Of a DNA stretch of 64,000 nt, positions 22,101 to 34,126 are shown one piece after another. The position numbers and the translations under genes were made by a program. The notes beneath the pieces were generated by a model. It had not been told where the DNA came from. It saw only the letters and a list, made by a program, of their open reading frames with translations, and ran no database searches. Source of the DNA: Euphorbia lathyris. Taxonomy: Eukaryota; Streptophyta; Magnoliopsida; Malpighiales; Euphorbiaceae. The stretch's first letter is position 1, and each line of letters starts with the position of its first letter. The stretch spans positions 88,057,501-88,121,500 of the forward strand of contig NC_088916.1 in assembly GCF_963576675.1 (NCBI RefSeq). The letters run 5' to 3'.

Positions 22101-23613
22101 GATAAGCCCTAATCCTAAGTATTGATTTCTATAGAATTGATTATGCCACTTTCTGGAGAAGATAAACCCTAATCCTAACCGTATCCATAATTGATATATG
22201 GGCTATCTACTATTCAGATCTCACACAAGAGATATCTATAAAGGTGTAAGTCCAGTTATATAGGTGATGTCATCCGTTCCTCTCAAACTTCACCTACCCA
22301 CTAAAGTTTTAAAGTTCTAAATTAGACCTTCTATTTTTGTCTAATTATCTTTAATAGCCTCATATTTTTGTCCAATTTTATCTTTATATAATTAATTTCA
22401 ATAACCTCAAAATTTCAATTGTTCTCTAAATTCTTAAAAGTTCACAAGTATTTACCAATAAGTTATTTTCTTTTTGACATGTGACACATGGTGTCTCTCA
22501 CTGTAACAGTTTGGGCCAAATATTAGTCTTAAATTTAACCCTAACGTTCTTAATTCTATTGTGATTTAACCTTAACGTATGAAATTATGCAAATTTAACT
22601 CTGATAGTAAGATCAATTTGAGTCATACCTTACCGAAAATTAGAAAAAACATGTTTTATTAGTATTTTACTATCACTTTAGTTTATTAATTTATTAGTAA
22701 CAAAACTATAAAAATTCTGCTAAAATGCTAAAAACTAAATCTGCTACATATAACTTAATCACAATTTTTTTATCAAATTCTCTTAAATATTTATAGTGTT
22801 ATTAATATAGTTATAAGAAAAATAAAAAATATATATAACTGCTTCAATCTAACGACAAACTTGTTTGGAAGATACGACGTGATAATTAAATAACAGTAAC
22901 CAGTCTTTTTGCATTTTCGACAGAGCTTGGCTAAACTTGGTCTTGCTTGGAAAAATTAGGGTTTTATTTGCATCACTTCATATGTTAGGAGCTAAATATG
23001 CACCTTGATTGAAGCGTTATGGTTAAATTTGACGCTTATCCCAATAAAAAAATATACAAAATTACAAAATAAATATTACATGTTGCAATTATTGAGTTTC
23101 TATAGGGATCGTGTCGTGTCAATTTCGAAGTAGTGTCAAAATTATTAAACCGTAATCCAACCCAAAAAATTTCATTTCAATCTCGTATTAACCTAATCAG
23201 GATGATATCGATTACATGTGGTGTTGTCGAGTCATATATAATTTTACTATGGGTCAAAATTATTTTTAGGAAAACCTCAATTTTAATCTTGAGGTTATTG
23301 GGAATTTCCCTCTAATTTTACAAAAAGGCTTACTTTTAATCATTGCCCTAAAATATTGGTTCAATTTTATCATTTTCTAATAAATTCCGTGGAAACTTTT
23401 TATTCGAAATTATTTTGAAAATGATAAAATTAAATTAAATTTTCTATTATCAAAATAAAATTCACAAAAAAGTTTATGAATGGACAAAATTAAGCTGTTT
23501 TATAAGATAAGGACAAAATTATTATCTTTTTCAATAACTTTAGAAGGAATTAGCTTTATAAGTAGATTGATTTGTGTGAAACAAAATCCAGAAATAAGAT
23601 TTGTTTGGTGCTG

Positions 23614-24918
23614 GAGAATTCTTCAATTCCACGATAACACCTGCTGGCCCATTCGCCGACTTCTTCAATGATTTGCAACATCGAAGGATTCCTAAACATT
23701 TGATGAACCTTTGGAGAGTGGCAATCATCACTTGCCCTTGGCTGATCCGGAAAACTCAGAACCATGCTTTTTTTAACGATATCAATCCAAATTACTAAAT
23801 CCCGGCTATGGCTCTCGGTTCGTGAGACTAGACATTTTGCTGACCCCGGAACCATTCGACAGCGGCCTGCCCCGAACATAATTATCGTTCGCTGGGTCCC
23901 CCGCCGGCGGGATGGACCAAAGCCAACACAGATGGATCCGCATCAGGCTCACCAGGTTTGGCAGGTTCAGGAGGCATTTTTCGACACCATAGAGGGTTCC
24001 CGAAGGGCTGTTTCGCCTTCCCCATTGGTGAATCCTTTGTGCATATTGCTGAGCTGGGGCTGTCATTTTCGCAATTGAAATCGCATGGGAAAAAGGGTGG
24101 CACCAACTATGGATAGAATCAGACTCCTCTTTTGTGGTAAGCATGTTAAAACAGCGTTCTTCGAAGGTCCCGTGGCTGATCCGACAAGCTTGGACGAGAT
24201 TTTTACACTAATGCGCTAATATGGAGGTAATAATTACACATTTACAGGGAAGGAAACCGCTCGGCTGACTCTTTGGCACGCTTTGGAGCTTCATCCCCGT
24301 GATTAACCTGGTGGCACTCTGCCCCTGAATTTTGTCAATCTTTTATTTTTGACAATCTATGTAACGTTGGACATATCTGTTAGAAAAATGGCTTTGAAAC
24401 ATTGGTGTGTTTAATAAAAATGGGTTTGAAAGTGTGGGGTATATTTGTCTTTAACCACTTTGCTCTCAAGAGCACTTTTACAATCCCACATGGGAAACTT
24501 ATAAACCTTTGAGTGGGTATATATAGAGTTGGCCTTTAGAAGCCTTTAAATTGTGTTAAGTGGTTTTTAGCAAATATACCACGCGCGCTCGTTCGTTACA
24601 ACGTTCATATTTTTGGATGCTATAAACACAACCAGTTTGGAAAAAAACTTTTCTTTCAATCGTTTTCCGAAATCGCTTTCAAGGCAGTGGTCTCCGCCAC
24701 GGCACAGTTCGATTTCCGATTTCCGTTCTTAATTTCAATTTGGTTTTTCTGTAACCCTCATTTGTTTCCTACAATATCCGTTCTGTTTTATCCTTTCTTT
24801 GTACTCTTTTGGATTTTTTAATATAATGGGCTGGGCAGTTTAAGCGGCTAGGGGTGCCAGCCTGGCTGGGATGTCTGGCTTCTTTTTCTGTCCTTGTTCC
24901 AACCTTCATTCAAAAAAA
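23614..24918 (+). mobile_element. 5'-truncated LINE fragment with RNase H end
   Basis: The plus-strand frames give 'GWTKANTDGSASGSP', 'GGIFRHH', 'HIAELG', 'AIEIAWEKGWHQLWIESDSS', 'YREGNRSADSLARFGASSP': the RNase H (RVT_3) end of a plant LINE ORF2, with frameshifts. The 3' UTR ends 'CCTTCATTC' plus A7 at 24912-24918. The uninserted paralogue at 27480-27500 reads 'GGTGCTGTGAGTATCCC', showing where this copy inserted. It belongs to a different LINE subfamily from the one at 1-5549, judging by the distinct 3' UTR. Confidence 0.85.
24378..24773. mobile_element. Solo LTR nested in the LINE fragment
   Basis: A 396 bp TG...CA unit (TGTTAGAAAA ... TTTCCTACA) lies in the LINE 3' UTR, flanked by perfect 5-bp duplications ATATC at 24373-24377 and 24774-24778. 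It contains a TATATATAGAG box. No internal retrotransposon sequence remains, so it is the product of LTR-LTR recombination. Size and ends suggest Ty1/copia. Related LTR middles are at 13433 and 47868. Confidence 0.85.
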
Positions 24919-25214
24919 GTTGTGTATCCCATTGTTTCTAGAAGAATAGTTTGATTGAGTCTCACCTGTTGAGCTACTAGAGTTAAGAAAGAGTGGAGCA
25001 AGTGGCAGGAAAAAAAACATATCCTATCCCTAATTTTCTTCAATCTGGCGACCAAGTTAGAGGGAATCTTAAACTACTCTTAGTTGGCTACGAATGGAAT
25101 TTGGGGGCAAATTCAAAATATGAGAAACTATGTAATAAAATACCTTACACTATTTGCTTAAATTCTACCATCTGGTATGAAGTTGTTGTCTACCATATAA
25201 TAAAATACTGTTAA

Positions 25215-26032
25215 CTAAGACAGATCCTGAGATTTTGGAGGCGTAGGGGCGAAGCTTCAAACCAGGGCATAGTAAATAAGTACAGGTAAAAAATCAATTA
25301 TGTAAAAAGAAAAATTACTTATAAATGACACCTTTTTATTACTTTTAACAAGGGATCTAATAAAGTTTGAAATAAAAAAATATTTTATTTCATATTAAAA
25401 ACTTAGTTGCTCATACAAAATATTATCTACGAGCATTTCTAAATGCAGAATCACTAAAAATAAGCATACACCAACATTCTCTAATATATTTTTCTCAATA
25501 GATAAAATTATTAAACTATTTAATCTTTTTTTGCGATGATGATCTCAAATAGTTTTTCAATAATTTTAACTCTAAAAAATTTCTTTTAGCAGATATATAG
25601 TTAAGTGGATTCGAAGCGCAATCGAAACATTTGGGTAATAATCTGCTGTTTTGACAAACTCAAGAATTTCAAATGCTGCAGCAATAATTTTGGCCAAAGA
25701 TTTGCAAAACTTTCATTTCTGAAAAAGAATCATTTGCATCAACATGTGAAAAATTATTATAGTAATAAATTTATGTGTTGTGACTATTTAGGACTATGAC
25801 ATGTATTTATCATTTTGAGATTTTAATTTCAGTATTTTTTATAAAACATTATATTTGGACCCTTCCCTCCATTGTGCCTAGATATGTGTTGCAAATTATT
25901 TAAGCCTAGGATTATTTCCTTAACTGTTTTATCTTTTAAGATTTCATTTTTGTATTTTTTTTTCTAAAAATATTATTTTTGGGCTCCTCCATACCCTAGG
26001 CCCTGGTTTGTCCAAATGCGATATTTACGTAT
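25215..26032. other. Insert of unknown origin within the inverted unit
   Basis: Relative to the paralogue at 27790-27990, this stretch replaces other sequence. An 11-bp inverted repeat CAAACCAGGGC / GCCCTGGTTTG lies at 25258-25268 and 26000-26010, hinting at a hAT-like remnant, but no 8-bp target duplication was found. No gene is recognised. Confidence 0.3.
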
Positions 26033-26395
26033 TGTCGTAATGCCTTGAATCAGTATATCCCGTTTCCTATTCGGAGTAGGATTTGGGTTTCGGATTCCTA
26101 GTTGGATTAGGATCATGGGTTCCTATTTGGATTGGGATCATGAGTTCCTAGTTGGATTGGGATTGGGATCATGGGTTCCTAGTGGGATTAGGATCATGGG
26201 TTCCTAGTGGGATTAGGTTAGATTAGGTATTATAAATACCCCCATTATGTAACCTAATCATTGTAATCTGATTTTCGCCTCCTAATAATACTATTCTCCT
26301 TCTGCCCGTGGACTAGCCAACACAACGTTGGTGAACACGTAAATCTGTGTTTTTCGATTGATTGTTTATTTATCTTTCATTAATTTCGCACAACA
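26033..26395 (+). mobile_element. Ty1/copia 5' LTR with internal minisatellite
   Basis: TGTCGTAATG ... GCACAACA, followed after AAC by the primer-binding site. Left flank is CGTAT, as in the uninserted paralogue near 28010. Positions 26095-26225 carry four to five ~25-bp tandem units built on 'GGATTAGGATCATGGGTTCC'. A TATA-like 'TATAAATACC' lies near 26230. Confidence 0.78.
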
Positions 26396-26398
26396 AAC

Positions 26399-26409
26399 TG
26401 GTATCAGAG
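26399..26409 (+). other. Primer-binding site, initiator tRNA-Met
   Basis: TGGTATCAGAG directly after the LTR matches the 3' end complement of plant initiator tRNA-Met, the usual Ty1/copia primer. Confidence 0.85.
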
Positions 26410-26413
26410 AAAG

Positions 26414-26790
26414 ATGTCTGCGATGAACGTGAAAATCGAAAAGTTTATTGGGAGAAATAGTTTCAGTCTATGGCAGATCAAGATGCGGGCTTTGTTAAAA
26501 CAACAAGGTCTGTGGACGCCGTTGAACAAGGCAACGGGAGAAGTCACTGCTGAGATGACGATTCTGGAAGAAAAGGCACATTCAACAATTATGTTGTGCC
26601 TCGCAGATGACATCATCACTGAGACGAAGAGACTGCTGCCGGTCTGTGGATGAAGTTAGAGAGCCTATACATGACGAAATCTCTAACGAACAAACTTCTT
26701 CTGAAACAACATCTGTTTGGCCTGCGAATGCAGGAAGGTACGCAACTCAGGGATCATTTAGATCAATTGAACACATTATCATTTAAATTT
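26414..26790 (+). pseudogene. Copia gag fragment
   Basis: Begins 'MSAMNVKIEKFIGRNSFSLW' with the conserved F.G.N...W..KM pattern of copia gag, then 'LADDIITE'. A frameshift near 26630 leads to 'GLWMKLESLYMTKSLTNK' and 'LRDHLDQLNTL' in another frame. It ends abruptly at about 26790, where the inverted repeat unit resumes. Protease, integrase, reverse transcriptase and the 3' LTR are absent. Confidence 0.85.
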
Positions 26791-26791
26791 T

Positions 26792-28540
26792 GGACAGAGC
26801 TTGGTTAAAATTGGTATTGCTTGAAAAAATTAGGGTTTAATTTGCATCACTTCATACGTTAAACCTGCACTTTGATTGAAGCGGCATGGTTAAATTAGAC
26901 CCTTGTCCCAATAAAAAATGTATAAAAACTTACAACATAAATATTACATGTTGCAACTATTGAGTTTGTATTGTGATCATGTCGTGTCAATTTCGAATTA
27001 GTGTCAAAATGATTAAACCGTAATCTAACCCAAAAAATTTCATTTCAATCTCGTATTAACCTAATTGGGATAGTATCGATTACGTGTGTTGTTGTCGAGT
27101 CATATATAATTTTACTATGGATCAGATTTATTTTTAGGAGAACCTCAATTTTAATCATGAGGTTATTGGGAATTTCCCTCTAATTTTATAAAATGGCTTA
27201 ATTTTTATCTTTGCTGTAAATTATTGGCTCAATTTTCTAATAAATTTGGTGGAAACTTTTTATTCGAAATTATTTTGAAAATGATAAAACTAAATCAAAT
27301 TTTCTATTATCAAAATAAAATTCACAAAAGAAATTATGAATGGACAAAATTAAGATGTTTTATAAGATAAGGACAAAATTAATTTTTTTCAATAACTTTA
27401 GAAGGAGTTAGCCTTATACAATTTATTAATTATAAGATTAAGTAGATTGATTTGTCTGAAACTAAATCTAAAAATAAGATTTGTTTGGTGCTGTGAGTAT
27501 CCCATCATTTCTAGAAGAACAATTTGATTGAGTCCCTTTGGTTGAGCTGCTAGAGTTAAGAAAGCGTGGACCACTTGGCAGGGAAAAAACTTATCTTATC
27601 CCTAATTTTCTTCAAGCTTACCACGAAGTTACAGGGAAGCTTAAACTACTCTTAGTTGACTAAGAATGGAATTTGGGGGCAAAATCCAAATATGAGAAAG
27701 TATATAATAAAATACCTTACACCATTTTACTTAAATTCAACCATTTGGTGTGAAGCTGTTGTCTACCATATAATAAAATACTGTTAACCTTCTGTGATAC
27801 ATAAAAGAGGAACACCAAAGAAAAGAAAACATAAGATAAGAGATATAGCAGTCACTCAAGAGATATGTTTAGTTACTTTTACAGTTTCAGTCATTTTTTC
27901 TACACGTTTAAACCATAAGACAAAATTTTACCAGAGGAGGAGATGTGAATAAGTTCGATAAAATACAATTTCTATATAGATATGTCTGGTCTGTCCAAAT
28001 CTGATATTCACGTATATCAATAATCATGATAACATTTATTTGTTTACTCTAATTTAGAGTGATTTTGTGGTGTGGAATGATTGTGAAAGGTGAGTCAGAA
28101 GCTGCTTAGGATATTCAGGTAGCCTGAAAATGCAAATCTTAGTTGTAACGTTCTGAAATATTTTTGTAACATCCTCAACAAAAAAAAAATAAGAATTTGG
28201 AATTGGAAATTAAACATCATTGGGTGCACATGACTAGAACAACATATTCATTTACTAATTAAGAACAACATTAGTTTCATTGTAATCAAACTCTAACTTT
28301 AAAAGACAAAAACCATTCTACCTATTAAACCAGAGCATTGAGCAATGCTTACATAATCTCGTCTCTAACTGGTAGAGTTTGATAAATTTCCGACGAGGAA
28401 AATTAACTATGAAGGAAAAAACCAAGCTTAACTCGGTAGGAACACTTCCCCAAAAATGTGAGGAAAGACATCGTTTTGGCCTCCTTGGAGCATAAAAGAA
28501 AATGCACAACCCTTCATATGTTGGGAGCCGCAATCGCAAA
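26792..28540 (-). repeat. Second inverted copy of the TPS unit (I2), partial
   Basis: 26792-27480 repeats 22915-23613; 27494-27790 repeats 24919-25214. It then continues into the reverse complement of the tail and sense TPS fragment of the direct units (28140-28540). This copy lacks the LINE and so provides its empty site. Confidence 0.78.
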
Positions 28541-28930
28541 TAAAGATGGATAGATGAGTAGGGGCCAAACCATCCCTATAAATGATGGTTCTCCGTTGCA
28601 AAAAAAATATGTCGGTACCGTTATGCAAACAGACCGTGTTCCCTTAAGTGAATCATCATATATGCCCTTAAAAGAATGCAATTTCTTTAATCAAACATCT
28701 GTCCTTAAAAAGAGCATTATTGAAGAGAGGAATGGACTATGAAGGAAGAAACAATGCTTAACTCGCTAGAAACACTTCCTCAAGAAAGTAGGGAACACCA
28801 TCAAGTGATAATTATGAACCCATAACCCGATCTGCAAAAATTTTATTAGGAGAAAAGTATGCTTGCCGCAGCAACTTGTCAAAACTCATCAAGCCACATA
28901 CTAAATCCGCATCAAAGCTGAATAACCATC
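28330..28930 (-). pseudogene. Two TPS fragments on the minus strand
   Basis: 28330-28480 gives 'SSEIYQTLPVRDEIM' and 'KCSYRVKLGFF'-type residues. 28740-28930 gives 'FDKLLRQAYFSPNKIFADRV', then 'VHNYHLMVFPTFLRKCF' and 'FFLHSPFLSS' in shifted frames. The last motif corresponds to the TPS LGFFLHSPFPSSE signature and is the best single confirmation that this family is trehalose-6-phosphate synthase. Frameshifts and stops exclude function. Confidence 0.8.
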
Positions 28931-29524
28931 TACTCCATTTGAACCTTATGATGATGGAGCATCTGAATCTCCTTTATAGTGAATAAAAGAAGGATGTCAA
29001 TTATTTCCATCACATTTATTAACGTGGTGGGTTTAATTTTCAAAATATGGAGCAAGTCTTACATTTATATGACCACAACTGAAATAACAGTCAAAGATGA
29101 ACATAACATTTCTTTTTCGTTTCTATTTCCGTTTCTTTTTAGAAATAACATTTCTGATATCTATTTGTGTGCAACTTAGCACATATATAATCCTTCTAAT
29201 TCAGAAATGCTCATATATAAATTCACTCTATTTACTTGGAAACAATGGAAATACATATTAAGATGTCAAATGGAATTAAATTGGATCAAATAATTTCAAT
29301 TAAAAACATCTCATAAAGATACAGAGATCATAGGCTGATGTAGATAGCATTCAAATCAAGTTACCTTTCAAGCATAGCTGGCATAGTTTTATCATAGACA
29401 AACTAATTATGATAGAAACGTCTAATAACAAAAATTAGCATACCAACAATGTTTAAAACAAAGTTAAGAAGTTTCAATCAAATTTCACTTAAAACATAAA
29501 GTTGGATCAGTTAAATAGATTATT

Positions 29525-29715
29525 GAGTAACTTGTTTTTCGGATGGAGCACATTCTGTCATATCTTGTTCTTCATCTGGAGCATATTGTGTCATCTCTTC
29601 TTTAAAAGGCAACTTCTCCTGTGAATTCTTTAGTTGTCTCATTCAAAGCTTTTTTCATAGCCATCTAAGAGATTTCTCGTCATGTATAGTTCGTGTTTGA
29701 ACCTAGAAGTCTCCA
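29525..29715 (-). pseudogene. Coiled-coil protein fragment in copy C
   Basis: Minus strand: 'EKLPFKEEMTQYAPDEEQ', 'DMTECAPSEKQVT', the C-terminal end of the same unknown gene as at 16441-16950. This copy lacks the 8-bp insertion of copies A and B, so its frame shows the ancestral C terminus. The N-terminal half is rearranged or missing. Confidence 0.6.
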
Positions 29716-30662
29716 TATATCTTCTGATGATCGATTTACATATGCATTAAGAAAGTGTCATTTTCTTTGGTACGAGTGGTTTTCACATCCCAACATGAAC
29801 TATAATCACTTCTTTATATTATTGTTTTTCGTGGATTGATACTTAGGATGTACCTATTTCCAAGCCTTGTTACTATCTGGTGATTCTGCCTCCTTGAACT
29901 AATAAAAGGAGTTCGTGAAGCTTCTATAACAACTATAAGACTCTCAGAACTACCCCTGGAAATTCAATAGATACACATGTTTCCCAATAGCATAGATTAG
30001 GAGTAATATAGATCTCTTCACAATTCTCATTAAAACCTAAAATTCAAGAGATGAAAAGTCCAAAGTTTTACCCGAAAGAATTATGCTTCTAAAATTCAAT
30101 AGCTTTCAAGTAGTTGCTGGGAAAGAAAATATTTCCTGCAAAAAAAAATCATTATGGAATCAAAATCCAATGAGCAACAAATAGTAAATGCCAACAAAAA
30201 CTCAGAAATAACTTGGAATTGGGCAATTCAAATATAGAGCTTTGTGCTATTAATATTTTAGCAGATAACGTAATGGAGGTTCATGACTATCACTTGATGA
30301 GATTCTGAAAGCATTGCTGAATGCTGATTTAATTGGTTTTCATAGATTTGATTTGCTTTGTTACCTCGAAGATTTGTTGAGCCACTTTCTGCAGAAGGTA
30401 AACCCTAATCGCACACCATCAACATCACAATAACTTTCCAGATTTGAGATCTCTCGGGGGGAGGTATTAATATGGAATGCACAGACACATTTACAGAGAA
30501 GACAAGAGAGGGGCGGAGAAAACAAGAGTTGTGAAAACAGTAGCTATAGTTATATAGGCCAGGCCATTTGTGTGAGATATTTAATTAGTATAAAATATTA
30601 AGCTTGATATATTCCAACAACCCCCTAAATTTTGAAAGTGCTAAATTACTCTATATTCTTAT

Positions 30663-31482
30663 GGGATAAGGTACTAAAATAGACCTAACGTGTTTTGAAA
30701 AGTATCAATTTAGGCTCAACGTTCAAAATAGCACCAATATAGCCTTAACGTTTACAATATAGCATCAATTTAGGCCTCACGTACAAAATAGCATCAATAT
30801 TGGCTTAACGTTTACAAAATATATCCAATTTAAACTAAACGTCACAATTAAATTAACCATATTATATTCTTTTCCTATTAACTTTACATGTTATTTTTTT
30901 ATTTAGTTCTATTTTATTATTTATTATAATATAATTAATTAGTATTAGTGTCCATTAAAACCTTATATTTGTTTTTCATCATCATTCCATGATCCTAAAT
31001 TCTATGGCTCATGTAATATATGAAAACTAAAAGTAATTGAATATTTCGAACGCTAGTTAAAATAATATTGATATATGTCATTGACTATCTACAATATTTC
31101 GAACAAAATTGTAGATATTCAATTACTTTTAGTTTGCATATATTACATGAGCAATGAAATTTAGGAGTCATGGAATTATTGATGAAAAACAAATATAAGA
31201 TCTTAATGGACAAGAATATAATATGATTAATTTAATTATGACGTGTAGCGTAATTTGGATATATTTTTTAAACGTTAAGCTTAAATTTGTATTATTTTGT
31301 AAACTTTAAGCCTATATTGGTGCTATTTTGTACGTGAGGCCTAAATTGATGCTATATTGTAAACGTTAAGCCTAAATTGATATTATGTTGTAAACGTTAA
31401 GCCTATATTGATGATATTTTGAACGTTGAGCCTAAATTGATACTTCCCCAAAAACCTTAGGCCTATTTTGATACCTTATCCC
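30663..31482. mobile_element. Mutator-type MITE (820 bp, long TIRs)
   Basis: Begins GGGATAAGGTACTAAAATAG and ends with CTATTTTGATACCTTATCCC. The terminal inverted repeats extend inwards for over 150 bases as blocks of 'AACGTT..AAAATA.CA'. A perfect 9-bp duplication TATTCTTAT flanks it (30654-30662 and 31483-31491), and the empty site is seen in segment A near 14233-14260 (reverse strand). 9-bp duplications are typical of Mutator-like elements. No coding capacity. Confidence 0.88.
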
Positions 31483-31759
31483 TATTCTTATCTAATTACA
31501 TTAAAAAACCTTATATTCTTATCCAATTGCATTTAATAACCTCTATACTTGTCCAATTGTATTCAATAATCTCAAAACATCAACTATCTCGTTGAAGTTC
31601 CAAGAGTTTATGAGGTTATCGAATGCAATTACACAGGAATAACTAACCATTTAGAACTTTTGAAAGTTCGGGGGAAGTTAAACTTTTGGGCCAAGTAGAT
31701 GGAACAAGAGAAAATAAGAGAGTAAAATCATATCAGAATTTTATGGGTATATAATTTAT

Positions 31760-32741
31760 TAGACCTCTCTTTTTTTTCCCTAACACATTGTTTAGTACTT
31801 CTATTTTGAAAACACATCATAGAATCTCTAAAATCTGTTACTCTTAACGTTTTGGTCTGTCGGTGTATTTAAAAAAAATTAACCGTTATATTTTGGTGTA
31901 AATAGGGAGACAAAAAATAACAGAGTAATAGGATCGTTTTGTATTCCAATATGACTGTCGTGAAAGATAACATATGTTTGCTTAAAAAAATTAAAAAATA
32001 GACAAAAGGACTAAAGGATTAAGCGTGACAAATGGTAGGGACCTCATAATGTGTTTTTCAAAATAGAAAGACTAAACAATATGGTGCGCAAAAATATGAA
32101 GACTAATAAATTATTTATACTAATTTATTAACCGAATTGAATTCATGTCTTGCAAATATTGTTTTGGCGTGACATAAGATTTTACTTTTTATTTTTTGTT
32201 AATATAAACATGGAAAAATACAGGAGGAATATAGTATTCATACTAATTTAGGGATAAGACTAGATAGATTTTAGGGATAAAACCAAGTTTAACCCTAACG
32301 TCTTAAGGATGTGTCGATTTAACGTTAACATATGAAACAATATAAATTTAAACGTTTCCAAGTAAGATCAATTTAAGTCCTACGTTATAGAAAATTAGAA
32401 AAAAAAACATGTTTTATTAGTATATATACAAAATTAGAAAATTTTTGCTAAAATGCTAGTAAAAACTAAATCGGCTACATATAAATAATCATAATTTTAT
32501 GTCAAATTGTCTAAAATATTTAGAGTGTTATTAATATAGGTATAAAAAGTATATGAATCTGCTTCAATTGATCGATAAACTTATTTGAAAGATTCGACGT
32601 GATAATTAAATAACAGTAAATCAGTCTTTTTATATTTTCGATAACGTGGGGCTAAAATTGATCTTGCTTGGAAAAAAATTAGGGTTTAACTCGCATCATT
32701 TCATACGTAGGGGCAAAATCTCCACTTTGACTGAAACATTA
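31760..32741. other. AT-rich intergenic DNA with a truncated MITE-like block
   Basis: 32268-32741 resembles the GGGATAA-type block of the units ('AAGTAAGATCAATTTAAG', 'GATAACGT', 'TTGATCTTGCTTGG') but is cut off at about 32741, where different sequence starts with TGTCAAACCCGGCCC. No gene seen. Confidence 0.45.
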
Positions 32742-34126
32742 TGTCAAACCCGGCCCAAAATAAGATCAGATAAGACGGTGAGACATTACCACTGACTTAT
32801 TATATAAACCAGTAGTAATATCTCTCAATTAAGGAGAAAAATCAAATCAAAAACCAAATTCTGGTTTAAAGCTAAAATGAATAACATATATCGTTTCCAG
32901 CTTAACTTTTTCATACGGAGTCCGATTAATGCGATTCAAAAACCCCTGGAAACATAAGATAAAAATAAAGAACTTTCATTTAGGACTCCATGACAGATTC
33001 GGCTTATCTGGTCAAAAAATGCATCACAAGATTCAGATATGAATCTGATCTTCCAGCAGCACCTATATAGACAATTCTCTATATCACTAGCTCAAAGTTA
33101 TGACTTAATCATAACCGATATCACACTATTCCATAAGTTCTCAACTCCAGCTAATTATAGATATACCAGTAGATAATACAAACAAAACAAAAGGACACTG
33201 CCAAAAACAAGTTATACAAGTGTCCGTATACTATCCACATATATGTACATGAACAAAATGGATGCAATACCCTAGAGACGACTTGCACCTCGTAGCTGTA
33301 ACCGAACCTCGCCCTAGGATCGAGTACCCCTCTCGGTACCTTGCAATTCCTCGCCTAAAACAAAACAATAAAAACATTTGGAAAACATGAGATAAAAATC
33401 ACAATAAGAAACTATCAGCTCTAAAAATCAACTTTACTTAATATAACTACATATATAGACATTTATAAAGGATTTAATCAAAACCTTGTAAAATATACTC
33501 AAAACTAAAGTTCATAATAGGATCAAGGTATTAAACCAAAAACCAAAAATATATAATCTTGTATCCATTCTTGAGTTCATCCCCTTATAATTCAAATCAC
33601 AATTCACAACATATACGAGACGTCTCTTAACATTGCCTATCCCATATGATCTTACCCAACACTTCTCTGCCATACCCAATAGGTCTTCAGACTGTGTACA
33701 CAGGCCATATTTCTCACTAAATATGGTCTTTGAAAATTAAATCCACCATACCGAACTACTCCCAATGGATACCAAACATTTAATTCCATATATATATATA
33801 TATATATATTGAAACCAAAAACATATATGTATATGTATATACTTCACTTGATCATAATCAAGCTCACAAGTGTTCAATTCTCCAAAATATCAATCCTTAA
33901 TCAACTAAAATTCCAAAGTTAATCAATCAACGAAAACCTCAAATCAACATAACCAAGTAAAATTTGTAATTCATATATAAACATAGTCAATAGTTCATTT
34001 GAACTATAATTTCACAATAAAAAGCAAGATTGTGAAAAACCTCAATTTTATAAAATTTCGGCATAACCCTAAAATATCAATTTCTGGAAATTCTTTGATT
34101 ATCTATATATATATATATATCTGTAT
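32742..34126. other. Unassigned TE-like sequence, possibly an LTR or other element end
   Basis: It starts TGTCAAACCCGGCCC abruptly inside the older MITE-like block, which suggests a TE boundary. It is richer in unique sequence, with a GC-richer patch at 33260-33360 and two TA microsatellites (about 33788-33810 and 34104-34121). No coding similarity and no right end could be fixed. Confidence 0.3.

Larger units (their letters stand above)
20690..25214 (-). repeat. Inverted copy of the TPS unit (I1), split by a LINE
   Basis: It is the reverse complement of the unit from spacer (matches 9965 down to 8600), through the antisense-TPS block (21900-22100), telo-boxes, TATA (TTATATA at 22256-22262) and the 3' tail of the neighbouring unit (matches 12530 down to 10780). 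A 1.3 kb LINE fragment interrupts it at 23614-24918. Small deletions and substitutions make it older than the direct array at 34777-47490. Confidence 0.85.
28550..31760 (-). repeat. Inverted, rearranged copy of segment A (copy C)
   Basis: Blocks read as the reverse complement of 17310 down to 13890: the 'GCATTCTTTTAAGGGCATATATGA' region, the coiled-coil fragment (29525-29715), the region around the Stowaway site (empty here), the antisense TPS block (30090-30350), the promoter region and the 'TATTCTTATCTAATTACATT' tract. A Mutator-type MITE interrupts it at 30663. It is more diverged from A than B is. Confidence 0.78.

Noticed and set aside
23806..24144. Minus-strand open frames opposite the LINE RNase H region
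   Set aside because: Antisense shadows of the LINE ORF2 end.
25258..26010. hAT-like element suggested by CAAACCAGGGC inverted repeats
   Set aside because: No 8-bp target duplication, no transposase, and the paralogue differs by replacement and not by a clean insertion; kept only as an unassigned insert.
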